Assembly (NCBI GenBank): GCA_000413015.1
Contig: KE332516.1
Location: forward strand, 62,001-126,000
Reading direction: 5' to 3'
Source: Treponema socranskii subsp. paredis ATCC 35535
GTDB lineage: Bacteria; Spirochaetota; Spirochaetia; Treponematales; Treponemataceae
DNA: 64,000 nucleotides
Shown here: positions 18,382 to 26,934 of the stretch, piece after piece
Numbering within the stretch: the stretch's first letter is position 1
Layout of the letters: the number at the start of each line of letters is the position of its first letter
Position numbers and translations under genes: made by a program
The notes under the pieces: model-generated
Databases searched by the model: none
Seen by the model: only the letters and a program-made list of their open reading frames with translations
Told to the model about the DNA's origin: nothing

Positions 18382-19227
18382 ATGAAAAGAATCATCACCG
18401 TACAGGATATTTCATGCGTCGGAAAGTGCTCGCTCACCGTAGCGCTTCCCGTCATTTCCGCGATGGGAGTCGAAGCCGCCATCCTTCCGACGGCAGTGCT
18501 TTCGACGCATACCGCATTTAAAGGTTTTACCTTCCGCGATCTCACGGAAGACATCACGCCGATATGCGATCACTGGAAAAAAGAAAAAATTTCATTCGAC
18601 GCGATTTACACCGGCTATCTCGGATCTTTCGAACAGCTCGATTTGATGAAAAAGATGTTCGCCGACTTCGGCGGAAAAGATGTGCTCGTCTTTGTCGATC
18701 CGTGTATGGCCGACAACGGAAAACTCTATCCGGGCTTTACGCAGGAGTTCGCATTCGCTATGGCAAAACTCGCAGGTCTCGCTGACGTCATCGCACCGAA
18801 TATGACCGAAGCGTCGTTTATGCTCGGCGTTCCGTACAAAGCCGCGGGTGAATACGATGAAGCGTACATCAAAGACATGCTCAAAAAACTCGCCGCCCTC
18901 GGCGCAAAGCGCATCGTTTTGAAAGGCGTCGAGTTCGCTTCCGAACCCGGCAAGATCGGCATCATGTCCTACGATTCGGAGAGCGGCACCTATACGAGTT
19001 ACTTTCACGAAAAATGCGCGACGAGCTTTCACGGCACCGGAGACATCTTCGCAAGCGTCTGCGTCGGCGCTCTCATGCGCGGTCTTTCGCTCGAACAATC
19101 CTATGCGCTTGCGGCGGACTTCGTCGTCGAATCGATTAAAGCGACCGTTTCACACAAAGACTACAACTGGTACGGCGTCGATTTTGAAAGCGCCATTCCT
19201 TACCTCGTAAAGCGGCTCGGAGCATAA
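18382..19227 (+). CDS. pdxY: pyridoxal/pyridoxine kinase (PfkB-like fold)
   Basis: Phosphorylates vitamin B6 aldehyde or alcohol with ATP for cofactor salvage. The 281-residue product begins KRIITVQDISCVGKCSLTVALP, the characteristic pyridoxal kinase start, and ends its active site with SFHGTGDIFASV (about 216-227), where GTGD holds the anion hole and catalytic Asp. The start is set by AAAGGA 8 nt before the ATG; an open frame continues further upstream but overlaps the cimA promoter region. The next gene begins 4 bp after the stop. The choice among pdxK and pdxY is by general similarity. Confidence 0.88.
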   Translation: MKRIITVQDISCVGKCSLTVALPVISAMGVEAAILPTAVLSTHTAFKGFTFRDLTEDITPICDHWKKEKISFDAIYTGYLGSFEQLDLMKKMFADFGGKDVLVFVDPCMADNGKLYPGFTQEFAFAMAKLAGLADVIAPNMTEASFMLGVPYKAAGEYDEAYIKDMLKKLAALGAKRIVLKGVEFASEPGKIGIMSYDSESGTYTSYFHEKCATSFHGTGDIFASVCVGALMRGLSLEQSYALAADFVVESIKATVSHKDYNWYGVDFESAIPYLVKRLGA

Positions 19228-19230
19228 CGA

Positions 19231-20001
19231 TTGCGTTTATTGTTTATCCGGCATGGCGACCCGAATTACGATTTGGACATATTGACCGAAAAGGGAAAGC
19301 GCGAAGCAGCTCTGCTTGCAAGGCGCGTTTCAAAATGGCAGGTTACCGATTTTTTCGCCTCGCCCTTGGGACGCGCCGAAGAGACGGCTCGAATCGCAAT
19401 GAAGGACACCGGACGCAAAGCCGAAACCTGCGATTGGCTCAGAGAATTTCATTATAAAGTGCGGGATCCCGAAACGGGCAAAGACAAAATCGCATGGGAT
19501 TGGCTCCCCTCTTTTTATACCGATCCCGCAAACAAAGCGCTCCTCGACGCCGACAAGTGGATGCATAGCCCCGTCATGGAATCGGGCAATATCGCACAAC
19601 GCTTCGAAGAAGTGTGCGGCGGCTTTGACGGCATCCTCGCGCGCTACGGCTTCGTGCGCGAAGGCGGCATCTACCGAACGGACGGCACGCATTGCCAAAA
19701 AGGCGTATTAAACGATTCAATTGCGCCCGTTAAACAATCCTACGATGACCGAACGCTCGTCTTTTTTTGCCACTTGGGCGTCATGTTCGCGATCATCGGT
19801 CACCTCGTAAAAATATCGCCCGTGCAGTTGTGGCAGGGTTTTTACGTCGCGCCGACGTCGGTGACTGCACTCGCATCCGAAGAGCGCGTTCCGGGCACCG
19901 CATTTTTCCGCGTACAGACTTTCGGCGACACGAATCACCTGCACGACGGAAACGAAGCGCCTTCGGCGGCAGGATACTTTACCGACGTATTTTACGATTA
20001 A
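19231..20001 (+). CDS. histidine phosphatase superfamily protein
   Basis: 256 residues of the phosphoglycerate mutase-like fold. The catalytic motif LLFIRHGDPNYDLD (3-16) carries the phospho-accepting His; FASPLGRAEETARIA (43-57) and FFCHLGVMFAI (172-182) supply the second Arg and the C-terminal His. Start is TTG, 3 bp after the pyridoxal kinase stop, with GGAG about 8 nt upstream inside that gene, so the two are translated together. Substrate unknown; a metabolite phosphatase is more likely than a glycolytic mutase because no mutase-specific sequence is seen. Confidence 0.82.
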   Translation: MRLLFIRHGDPNYDLDILTEKGKREAALLARRVSKWQVTDFFASPLGRAEETARIAMKDTGRKAETCDWLREFHYKVRDPETGKDKIAWDWLPSFYTDPANKALLDADKWMHSPVMESGNIAQRFEEVCGGFDGILARYGFVREGGIYRTDGTHCQKGVLNDSIAPVKQSYDDRTLVFFCHLGVMFAIIGHLVKISPVQLWQGFYVAPTSVTALASEERVPGTAFFRVQTFGDTNHLHDGNEAPSAAGYFTDVFYD

Positions 20002-20048
20002 TAAAATTTTACAATTGCAGAGCGCTCATACGCTGCGCGAACGTTTAT

Positions 20049-20651
20049 TCACCGGCGCAGCAAAACCGCGCCGCCGCTCGCATCGCGCAGCGCGTCGGAA
20101 AATTTTTGCAATTCGCCGCTTCCGATTTCTCCGCTTACGCTTACTGCCGATTCGAAGCGTTCTGCAATATCGAAAAGACGAAACTCTTTCATAATGTGCC
20201 GAAGCTTTTCATAGGCGGCATACGAAGCGGTAAACGAAAAGCGCGTTTTTTCGATAAGTTCCGAAAAGGCACCAAGCCTTTCCGCTTCTTCAATAACCGC
20301 CTTTGCCGCATCCGTGTACGCTTTAACAAGACCGCCCGTACCGAGGAGCGTTCCGCCGAAATAACGCGTAACGGTCAAAAGCGCATTCGTGCAGTTTTTC
20401 CCGCACAGTACATCGAGCACCGGGCGGGCGGCCGTTCCCGAAGGCTCCCCGTCGTCGCTCATGCCGCGTATTTCGGCCGAAGGACCCGTGACGAAAGCGT
20501 GGACGACGTGAGAGGCGTCGGAGTATTTCGCTTTTTGAGATTTTAATAATTCGCGCGCTTCGCTCTGCGACGTACAGAGCAAAAGTTCGGCAATAAAGCG
20601 CGAATGCTTTACGAGCGTTTCAGAAACCGCATAGCCTGTAAGCGCATCCAA
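20049..20651 (-). CDS. yigZ: YigZ/IMPACT family protein
   Basis: 200-residue member of UPF0029: the IMPACT-type N-terminal half with KHSRFIAELL, DASHVVHAFV, the hallmark SDDGEPSGTAARPVL (65-79) and VTRYFGGTLLGTGGLVKAY (93-111), then a ferredoxin-like C-terminal half. Function in bacteria is poorly defined; eukaryotic relatives regulate Gcn2. Start is TTG at 20649-20651, with GGAG upstream. It lies 15 bp behind the topoisomerase gene on the same strand and is probably cotranscribed. Confidence 0.88.
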   Translation of the reverse strand: MDALTGYAVSETLVKHSRFIAELLLCTSQSEARELLKSQKAKYSDASHVVHAFVTGPSAEIRGMSDDGEPSGTAARPVLDVLCGKNCTNALLTVTRYFGGTLLGTGGLVKAYTDAAKAVIEEAERLGAFSELIEKTRFSFTASYAAYEKLRHIMKEFRLFDIAERFESAVSVSGEIGSGELQKFSDALRDASGGAVLLRR

Positions 20652-20666
20652 AAAACTTTTCTCCGC

Positions 20667-22589
20667 TCAGACTTCTTTCGGAGGCTCGACATCGATCGAT
20701 TCGACTTCTTTCGAAGCTGCGCGCGTCCCTTGAGCTTTCAAGCCTTTTTCAGGGAAGGCGGACGCTTTGAAACTTTCATCGAGTTTTTTTATCCGCGCTT
20801 TTTTCGCATAGTGCAGGGTAAACGTAAAATTTTTCCGCGTATCGACGTGGAGCACTTCTTTGCCGTCGGGTGCAAAAAAATAATCGCGGTTCATGATATA
20901 GCCTTCGACGCGGCATCGTTTAACAAAAACGTATTTCGTTTCGGGGTCACGGTAAATGATCGTAAAGAGCACTTTTGAAAGAGAGTCTTTGTCCGCAAGC
21001 CCGCACCAAAACATACCCGGCCCGACGAAAACTTTTTGAGGAGAATCGGTTACGCTGAATATGCCGCTCCGCCGGACAAAGAGTACCCTGTCGTACGGAG
21101 TAATTTTAAGCGCTTCGATGCCGCCTGAAACGCCCGTTCCGAGATAACCCGACGTGCCGTCGTATTTGAGCGGGATGTCGCGCTTGACGATTTCTTTGAC
21201 GTCCACTTTTTCGATGTCGGCTATCGTCGTGAGGCGCTGCGTTTTTTCCGCATCGAGCTTTGCAAGCAAGCCGTCGAGCCAGCTTATCGCATAGGCGGCA
21301 AGATGCTTTAAAAGCTTATCGATTTCTTTGATACGGTTTTTCGCAGCTTCCACTTCCTGACGGTTTTTGTTGATGTCGTAAAGCGAAATGCGGCGGATAG
21401 GAATCTTCAGCAAGTGATCGACATCTTCATCGGTTATGGGGCGCAGGAGCTCTTTTTTAAACGGTACGAAACCTTTTTTTACCGCGTCGACGACGGCCTC
21501 CTGCGTTTTCATCTGTTCGATATTTTTATAGATGCGCTCTTCGATAAAGATGCGCTCGAGCGTCCGCAAATGCAGCTTTTCGAATTGTTCGGCACGCTCG
21601 ACGGTGAGTTCGTCTTTCAGCACGCCGACGAGCTGCTTTGCGTGAAATTTAATAACGTCGGTTACGGTAATCTGCACCGGCATATTGTCGCGGATAACGA
21701 GCAGGTTACAGTATATCGTCTGTTCGCATTCCGTGTATGCATAGAGCGCATCGACGATATCGGAGGCATACACGCCGCGCGGAAGCTTTATTTCGATATT
21801 GACGGTTTCGGCCGTATAATCGTTGATCGACGCAATGCGCACTTTATTGTTTTTAGCGGCTTTTTCGATCGAATCCATAAGCGACTCGGTCGTCGAACCG
21901 AAGGGCAGTTCGGTAATCGTAATTTTTTTTTCATCGCTTAAATCCATCTTCGCTCTCGTAACGATTTTGCCCAAGCCGTCCTGATAGTCCGACACGTCGA
22001 TAAGACCGCCCGTTTGAAAGTCGGGATAGAGCGTAAACTTTTCGCCGCGCAGACATTTTTTTTCGGCTTCGATGACTTCGCGGATATTGAGAGGAAGGAT
22101 TTTCGTACTCATACCGACGGCGATCCCTTCCGCGCCCAAAATCAGCACGAGAGGCAGCTTTGCGCGGAACATAACGGGCTCTTTATTGCGCCCGTCGTAG
22201 CTCGGAACGTAATCGGTGATTTTCGGATTGTAGAGGATATCGCGCGCAATGGGGCGCAGACGGCATTCGATATAACGCGCGGCGGATGCCGAATCCCCGG
22301 TGTAGAGGTTTCCGAAGTTTCCCTGCCGGTCGACGAGCAAATCTTTATTGGCAAGAACGACGAGCGCCGAATAAATGGATGCGTCTCCGTGCGGATGATA
22401 TTTCATGCACTGACCGACGACGTTTGCAACTTTGTGAAATTTGCCGTCGTCCGCTTCGAGAAGCGTGTGGAGGATCCTCCGCTGTACCGGCTTCAGTCCG
22501 TCGACGAGTTCGGGGATAGCACGGTCTCGAATAACGTAGCTCGCGTATTGAATAAAATTGCTGTCGAAAAGATTTTTTACGTATGCCAT
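20667..22589 (-). CDS. parC: type IIA topoisomerase subunit A (ParC/GyrA-like, short C-terminus)
   Basis: Breaks and rejoins both DNA strands. 640 residues: winged-helix/tower core with RAIPELVDGLKPVQRRIL (23-40), HPHGDASIY (65-73) and the catalytic Tyr106 in ARYIECRL preceded by the quinolone-region-like stretch. Coiled-coil region about 360-470. After about 500 only a short beta-rich tail follows, so the six-bladed propeller of GyrA is incomplete or absent. Charged end KEVESIDVEPPKEV. The B subunit is not in the window. The ATG lacks a ribosome site and follows a TATACT box by 8 nt. ParC versus GyrA is chosen on size. Confidence 0.85.
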   Translation of the reverse strand: MAYVKNLFDSNFIQYASYVIRDRAIPELVDGLKPVQRRILHTLLEADDGKFHKVANVVGQCMKYHPHGDASIYSALVVLANKDLLVDRQGNFGNLYTGDSASAARYIECRLRPIARDILYNPKITDYVPSYDGRNKEPVMFRAKLPLVLILGAEGIAVGMSTKILPLNIREVIEAEKKCLRGEKFTLYPDFQTGGLIDVSDYQDGLGKIVTRAKMDLSDEKKITITELPFGSTTESLMDSIEKAAKNNKVRIASINDYTAETVNIEIKLPRGVYASDIVDALYAYTECEQTIYCNLLVIRDNMPVQITVTDVIKFHAKQLVGVLKDELTVERAEQFEKLHLRTLERIFIEERIYKNIEQMKTQEAVVDAVKKGFVPFKKELLRPITDEDVDHLLKIPIRRISLYDINKNRQEVEAAKNRIKEIDKLLKHLAAYAISWLDGLLAKLDAEKTQRLTTIADIEKVDVKEIVKRDIPLKYDGTSGYLGTGVSGGIEALKITPYDRVLFVRRSGIFSVTDSPQKVFVGPGMFWCGLADKDSLSKVLFTIIYRDPETKYVFVKRCRVEGYIMNRDYFFAPDGKEVLHVDTRKNFTFTLHYAKKARIKKLDESFKASAFPEKGLKAQGTRAASKEVESIDVEPPKEV

Positions 22590-22597
22590 ACCGTTTC

Positions 22598-22626
22598 AGT
22601 ATACAGCAAATGAGGATTTCTGTCTT
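22598..22626 (-). promoter_or_regulatory. putative promoter giving near-leaderless parC mRNA
   Basis: Minus strand AAGACA (22621-22626), 17 nt, TATACT (22598-22603), 8 nt to the ATG. No Shine-Dalgarno sequence. Confidence 0.45.
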
Positions 22627-22644
22627 GCAGCGCGATACGGCGAA

Positions 22645-23430
22645 TTATACCATATATCCCAAACACGAAGAAATCTGACGAGCGGTTTCACAAATCATAT
22701 AGACATTCGCATCCATCTGCTCTTTTGCAATATAATTTTCGAATGCGCTCATGCTCACCGCTGCAACGATTTTTCCGCTTGAATCGCGGATCGGAGCGGC
22801 ATTGCAGTTATCGTTTAAGATAAGCTCTTCGCGGTCGATTGCATATCCCTGTTCCCGTACTTTCTTCAGTTCACGCTGCAAGAGCGCATAGTCGGTAATC
22901 GTGTGAACGGTGAATTCTTTCAACCCGCCGTTTTTGTCGATAATCCTTTCAAGCTCTTCGGGATACAATTCGGAAACGAGTACTTTGCCCAAAGCAGAAG
23001 CATGGAACGGAACTTTTTTCCCCGGTGTAAAATACGTTTTGAGTACAACCTGCCCGTCGATCCTGTCGGTCTGCACCACTTCGCCGTCATAAAGAACTCC
23101 GAGATTGATATTCGCTTCGGGAAAACGATGAGCGAGCATTTCCATATACGGAAGCGCGAACTTCCGTATATCGATCGAAGAAAGCGCGCGGTTAAACAAC
23201 TTTAACACTTTAAGTGAAACCGTATACGTCCCCGTCGCTTCGTTTTTTATCAAATATCCCGCAGCTGTCATCGTCGAAAGCAGACGATAGGCCATATTGA
23301 CATTTACCTGCAGTGCTTTCATGACATCCTGCACCGTAAACGAATCTTCCCGTTCGGCCGCCATGTCGAAGATCGCAAGGCTTCGAGAAACTATTTTTAC
23401 ATTATATTTTTCTTCTTTATCGCCGGTCAT
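22645..23430 (-). CDS. IclR-family regulator of the aldarate operon
   Basis: 261-residue transcription factor. N-terminal winged helix at about 10-70 (SRSLAIFDMAAEREDSFTVQDVMKAL, split by its turn) and IclR effector domain with HASALGKVLVS (about 142-152) and ELILNDNCNAAPIRD (about 198-212). The start MTGDKEEK (23428-23430) is preferred; an upstream ATG would read through the operator. It is the last gene of the aldarate cluster, 57 bp after gudD1, and that gap holds a -10 box (TATACT, 9 nt before the ATG) embedded in a 12-bp inverted repeat, so autoregulation is likely. KdgR-type sugar-acid regulators belong to this family. Confidence 0.87.
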   Translation of the reverse strand: MTGDKEEKYNVKIVSRSLAIFDMAAEREDSFTVQDVMKALQVNVNMAYRLLSTMTAAGYLIKNEATGTYTVSLKVLKLFNRALSSIDIRKFALPYMEMLAHRFPEANINLGVLYDGEVVQTDRIDGQVVLKTYFTPGKKVPFHASALGKVLVSELYPEELERIIDKNGGLKEFTVHTITDYALLQRELKKVREQGYAIDREELILNDNCNAAPIRDSSGKIVAAVSMSAFENYIAKEQMDANVYMICETARQISSCLGYMV

Positions 23431-23439
23431 ATTACGTGG

Positions 23440-23479
23440 AGTATACCGATATTGCAGATAAAATGAAATATCGGTATAC
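23440..23479. promoter_or_regulatory. perfect inverted repeat overlapping the iclR promoter (probable operator)
   Basis: GTATACCGATAT (23441-23452) and ATATCGGTATAC (23468-23479), 12 of 12 paired, separated by 15 nt. The left arm overlaps the minus-strand -10 box TATACT (23440-23445) of iclR. The spacing of two turns and a half between arm centres suits a dimer-of-dimers regulator. Confidence 0.65.
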
Positions 23480-23487
23480 AATTTTCA

Positions 23488-24822
23488 TTACCGTACCATA
23501 CACGGTTTTTTAGAATCGAATTTCCATCCGGAAATAAGATGCTGCATACCGACATCATCTCTGCGATCCCCGTACGGAAGTTTTTTATAAAGTGCATTTG
23601 CTTTAAGAATCGCATCCATATCGATTTCAAGACCGAAGCCCGGGGTGTCAGGAATGTGAATTCTGCCTTCGGTGATTTTATACGGAGAACGGGTAAGGTG
23701 CTGTCCGTCCTGCCAAATCCAATGCGTATCCATCGCCGTCACCGAAGGACAAGCGGCGGCTGTTTGCGCGAAAATCGCAAGAGATATATCGAAATGATTA
23801 TTCGAGTGACAGCCCCATGTCAAACCCCAGTTGTCAAGCACTTGGCCGATACGCACCGAATCGCTCATCGTCCAAAAATGCGGATCGGCGAGTACTATGT
23901 CGATCGATTTTTCTACAACCGCATGATAAAACTGTCTCCAATCGGTTGCGATCATATTCGTCGCTGTAGGAATCCCCGTTCGCATTTTGAATTCCGCCAT
24001 CGTTTCGCGCCCCGAATAGCCGCTTTCGGTACCGCACGGATCTTCAGCGTATGAAAGACAGCTGCCCTTGCACAGACGAACGGCATCGGCAAGTTTCCAC
24101 GCGCCGTTCGGATCTATGTTGATGCGCGCATCCGGAAATTCTTTCCCGAGTGCAGCAACCGCTTCCATCTCTTTTTCTCCGGAAAACACGCCGCCTTTGA
24201 GTTTAAAATCCTTAAATCCGTAATATTCTTTTGCGGCATAAGCCTGCGCTACGATACCTGCCGTATCCATGGCGGGCTTTCGACGCGTGCGAAACCAAAT
24301 ATTGTCCGATGCGTCTTCAGTGATATAGCCTTCGTCGTATTTTCTTCCGTCCGCCTGATAAAACAAATAGCCGAGAACCGTAACGTCATCCCGTTGTTTG
24401 CCGTCGCCCAAAAGTTCGCATACGGGAAGACCGAGAAACTGTCCCCATAAATCAAGGAGGGCGGCTTCAATTGCGGATTCGGCATGAACGACGTCTTTCA
24501 ATTTCGTTAAATCGAGATTTTGTATGCCGTCGCTGTTTTTTGTTCTTTCATTGTGACCGGTTTTCAGTTTCGCGACAATCGTTTTATATTTGCACACCGG
24601 CTGTCCGACGACAAAAGGAATAGCCTCTTCCAGCGATTTCGTAATCGTTTCTCCGCCGTGAACTTCTCCGATGCCCGTATGACCGGCATTATCTTTTAAG
24701 ATAACGATATTGCGCGTAAAAAACGGTGCATGTGCTCCGCTCAGTGAAAGCAGCATACTGTCATAACCTGCAACGGGATAAACCTGCATCTGTGTTACAA
24801 TCGGCGTATCGGCATTCGTCAT
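23488..24822 (-). CDS. gudD: glucarate dehydratase, paralogue 1
   Basis: Enolase-superfamily dehydratase that turns D-glucarate into 5-keto-4-deoxyglucarate. 444 residues with the full active set: KxK in DFKLKGG, metal ligands in DPNGAW, EDPCG and ATNMIAT, and the catalytic His of GCHSNNHFD. Length equals E. coli GudD. GGAGG precedes the ATG. It is gene 7 of the operon, 39 bp after tctA. The copy at 28898-30232 is clearly related but diverged along its whole length, so the pair may differ in stereoisomer handled, or parallel E. coli GudD and GudX. Confidence 0.9.
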   Translation of the reverse strand: MTNADTPIVTQMQVYPVAGYDSMLLSLSGAHAPFFTRNIVILKDNAGHTGIGEVHGGETITKSLEEAIPFVVGQPVCKYKTIVAKLKTGHNERTKNSDGIQNLDLTKLKDVVHAESAIEAALLDLWGQFLGLPVCELLGDGKQRDDVTVLGYLFYQADGRKYDEGYITEDASDNIWFRTRRKPAMDTAGIVAQAYAAKEYYGFKDFKLKGGVFSGEKEMEAVAALGKEFPDARINIDPNGAWKLADAVRLCKGSCLSYAEDPCGTESGYSGRETMAEFKMRTGIPTATNMIATDWRQFYHAVVEKSIDIVLADPHFWTMSDSVRIGQVLDNWGLTWGCHSNNHFDISLAIFAQTAAACPSVTAMDTHWIWQDGQHLTRSPYKITEGRIHIPDTPGFGLEIDMDAILKANALYKKLPYGDRRDDVGMQHLISGWKFDSKKPCMVR

Positions 24823-24861
24823 ATATCCTCCGAATATTAATAATAAACAAACCGACCGCGT

Positions 24862-26358
24862 TCAGCTTTTTGCGGAATTTCCGGCACTTCGCATCGAATG
24901 TATTCCTTTAATAATCGAGCGGACGATTGAAAAAAATGCAAGTGCGATAAATATGATTGCGATAGGATGCTTAAATATTTCAAAAGCATCTCCGTTCGAA
25001 TACTGCAACCCGCGTCTGAGATTTGTTTCAAAATCTTTTGCAAGGATAAAGCCCAGTATGAACGGCGGCAACGGCACACCGACGACTTTCATCACATATC
25101 CGATAACGCCGAACAGCAAAAGGCTGAATATATCAAATACCCGATAATTGAGCGCGTACGATCCGATACAGCACAAGACAATAATAACCGGCAATAAAAT
25201 ATATGACGGGATTTTTAATATTTTTACGAAACCGCGCAGGCATGTAAACATAATAACAGCCATAAAAACCGACGATAAAATCATAGCCGCATAAATCGTA
25301 TAGACGGTCTGCGCGCTCGTTTGGAAAAGAAGCGGACCCGGGGTAAGGCCGTGCAGCATAAATCCTCCGAGCAGAATCGCCGTAACACCGTCACCCGGGA
25401 TACCGAGCGTAAGCAGAGGAATCATGGCTCCTCCGATGCTCGCATTGTTTGAAGTTTCGCTTGCTATAACACCGTCTACAATCCCCGTACCGAATTTTTC
25501 GGGATGCTTCGATGAATTTTTCGCAACCGAATATGCGATGAGATTGCTTGTCGAACCGCCGATTCCGGGAAGAATACCGATCCCGAGCCCGACAGCCGCC
25601 GAGCGGATGAAATTTCCGATTTGATCTTTTATTTCACTCCACGTAAAACCGAGACCTTTCAGACGATAGTCGGTCATCAAAACGTCTTTGTGCTCCGTAA
25701 CCGCCGTTTCAAGAACTTCGCTTACCGCATACAAGCCGACCAGAACCGGGAGTAAGGCGAATCCCGAAGTAAGATCGAGCGAATTGAATGTAAAGCGTTT
25801 TGCCGAATCGATCGGTGCAAGCCCGACGGTTGCAAACATCATACCGAACAATGCGCTTAGCAAACCTTTTACCATCGACTTGCCGGCAAGGCTGGAAATA
25901 AGCGTCAGCGCGAAAAGTGTCACGCCGAAATATTCCCAGGGACCGAAACGTATCGTGAGCGCCGCAAGGGGTTTTGAAATGACAACCATTGCCGCAATAC
26001 TGAAGACCGTTCCGATAAACGAACTGAATATGCCTACACCGAGTGCTTTACCCGCTTCACCTTTCAGTGCAAGCGGTCTTCCGTCGAACGTCGTCGCAAT
26101 CGAAGCGGGGGTACCCGGCATATTCAGTAAAATAGCCGAAACCAGGCCTCCCGATGTACCGCCGATATAAATTGCCGTAAGCATCGATAAACCCGTTTCT
26201 TTTGTCAAAACATATGTAATCGGAAGCATCATAGAAATACCGGCAACCGTTGTCAGTCCCGGAATCGCTCCGAAGATAATTCCGAATACGACTCCGAAAA
26301 TTATTAAGCCGACAGTGAGCGGTTGGGTAAAAAGACCTATAAAACTTGAAAACAGCAT
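24862..26358 (-). CDS. tctA: tripartite tricarboxylate-type transporter, large membrane subunit
   Basis: 498 residues, about 11-12 membrane segments. Typical TctA features: FGAIPGLTTVAGISMMLPITY near 30-50 (a conserved Gly/Pro loop), YIGGTSGGLVSAILLNMPGTPAS near 65-87, and its internal repeat GILPGIGGSTSNLIAY plus LGIPGDGVTAILLGGF in the second half. Ribosome site GGGGG 4 nt before the ATG. It follows tctB by 10 bp. With TctB and the binding protein TctC it forms a secondary, binding-protein-dependent importer; aldarate as substrate is inferred from the operon. Confidence 0.92.
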   Translation of the reverse strand: MLFSSFIGLFTQPLTVGLIIFGVVFGIIFGAIPGLTTVAGISMMLPITYVLTKETGLSMLTAIYIGGTSGGLVSAILLNMPGTPASIATTFDGRPLALKGEAGKALGVGIFSSFIGTVFSIAAMVVISKPLAALTIRFGPWEYFGVTLFALTLISSLAGKSMVKGLLSALFGMMFATVGLAPIDSAKRFTFNSLDLTSGFALLPVLVGLYAVSEVLETAVTEHKDVLMTDYRLKGLGFTWSEIKDQIGNFIRSAAVGLGIGILPGIGGSTSNLIAYSVAKNSSKHPEKFGTGIVDGVIASETSNNASIGGAMIPLLTLGIPGDGVTAILLGGFMLHGLTPGPLLFQTSAQTVYTIYAAMILSSVFMAVIMFTCLRGFVKILKIPSYILLPVIIVLCCIGSYALNYRVFDIFSLLLFGVIGYVMKVVGVPLPPFILGFILAKDFETNLRRGLQYSNGDAFEIFKHPIAIIFIALAFFSIVRSIIKGIHSMRSAGNSAKS

Positions 26359-26368
26359 AATACCCCCG

Positions 26369-26872
26369 TCAATAACCGAAAACGCCTCTCGGTAAAATCA
26401 AACCGAGCAGATTATTAAAAACCGTATACACGAGAAAAGAAACGGCAACCGAAAAAAGAACCGTAAAGATTCCGGTTTTCGCATTTTTACGCGGAACCAA
26501 TAAAAAAATCATTGTCGAAAGGTAGAAAACGGTTGAAACGATAAAACCTAATTTGTCGAATAAAAAAATATAAACGGTAAGGAGTATGATTGCGAAAACA
26601 AATTTACCGAATACATTCCGGTTTATACGTACCGACGTATCCGAGACATTGACCGTACTCAGTTTTTTCAATTTTAAAACGGCTTGTATGACCACTGAGA
26701 AACTCAGTATCGCCATTATGACGGCGAGAATTTGCGGCACGATTTTCGAAGACAGACCTGCGTCTCCGAACGGATTATATGACTCTATCGAAAACGTCCC
26801 GGCAAAATACGCTGTCGCCAGCAGGAAAAAAAATAATCCGATTCCTAAGTCTTTTTTTATTTTTTGTTCCAT
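26369..26872 (-). CDS. tctB: tripartite tricarboxylate-type transporter, small membrane subunit
   Basis: 167 residues, four hydrophobic segments, the size and topology of TctB. Start is MEQKIKKDL (ATG 26870-26872), because AAAGGAG lies 8 nt before it; in-frame ATGs further up are too close to or before this site. TctB proteins are poorly conserved, so assignment rests on topology and on position between tctC and tctA. Confidence 0.85.
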   Translation of the reverse strand: MEQKIKKDLGIGLFFFLLATAYFAGTFSIESYNPFGDAGLSSKIVPQILAVIMAILSFSVVIQAVLKLKKLSTVNVSDTSVRINRNVFGKFVFAIILLTVYIFLFDKLGFIVSTVFYLSTMIFLLVPRKNAKTGIFTVLFSVAVSFLVYTVFNNLLGLILPRGVFGY

Positions 26873-26934
26873 AAGCATATCTCCTTTATACGGACAATGC
26901 GGCAAACGATACCGTCCGCCGCATTTGAGGCTTA

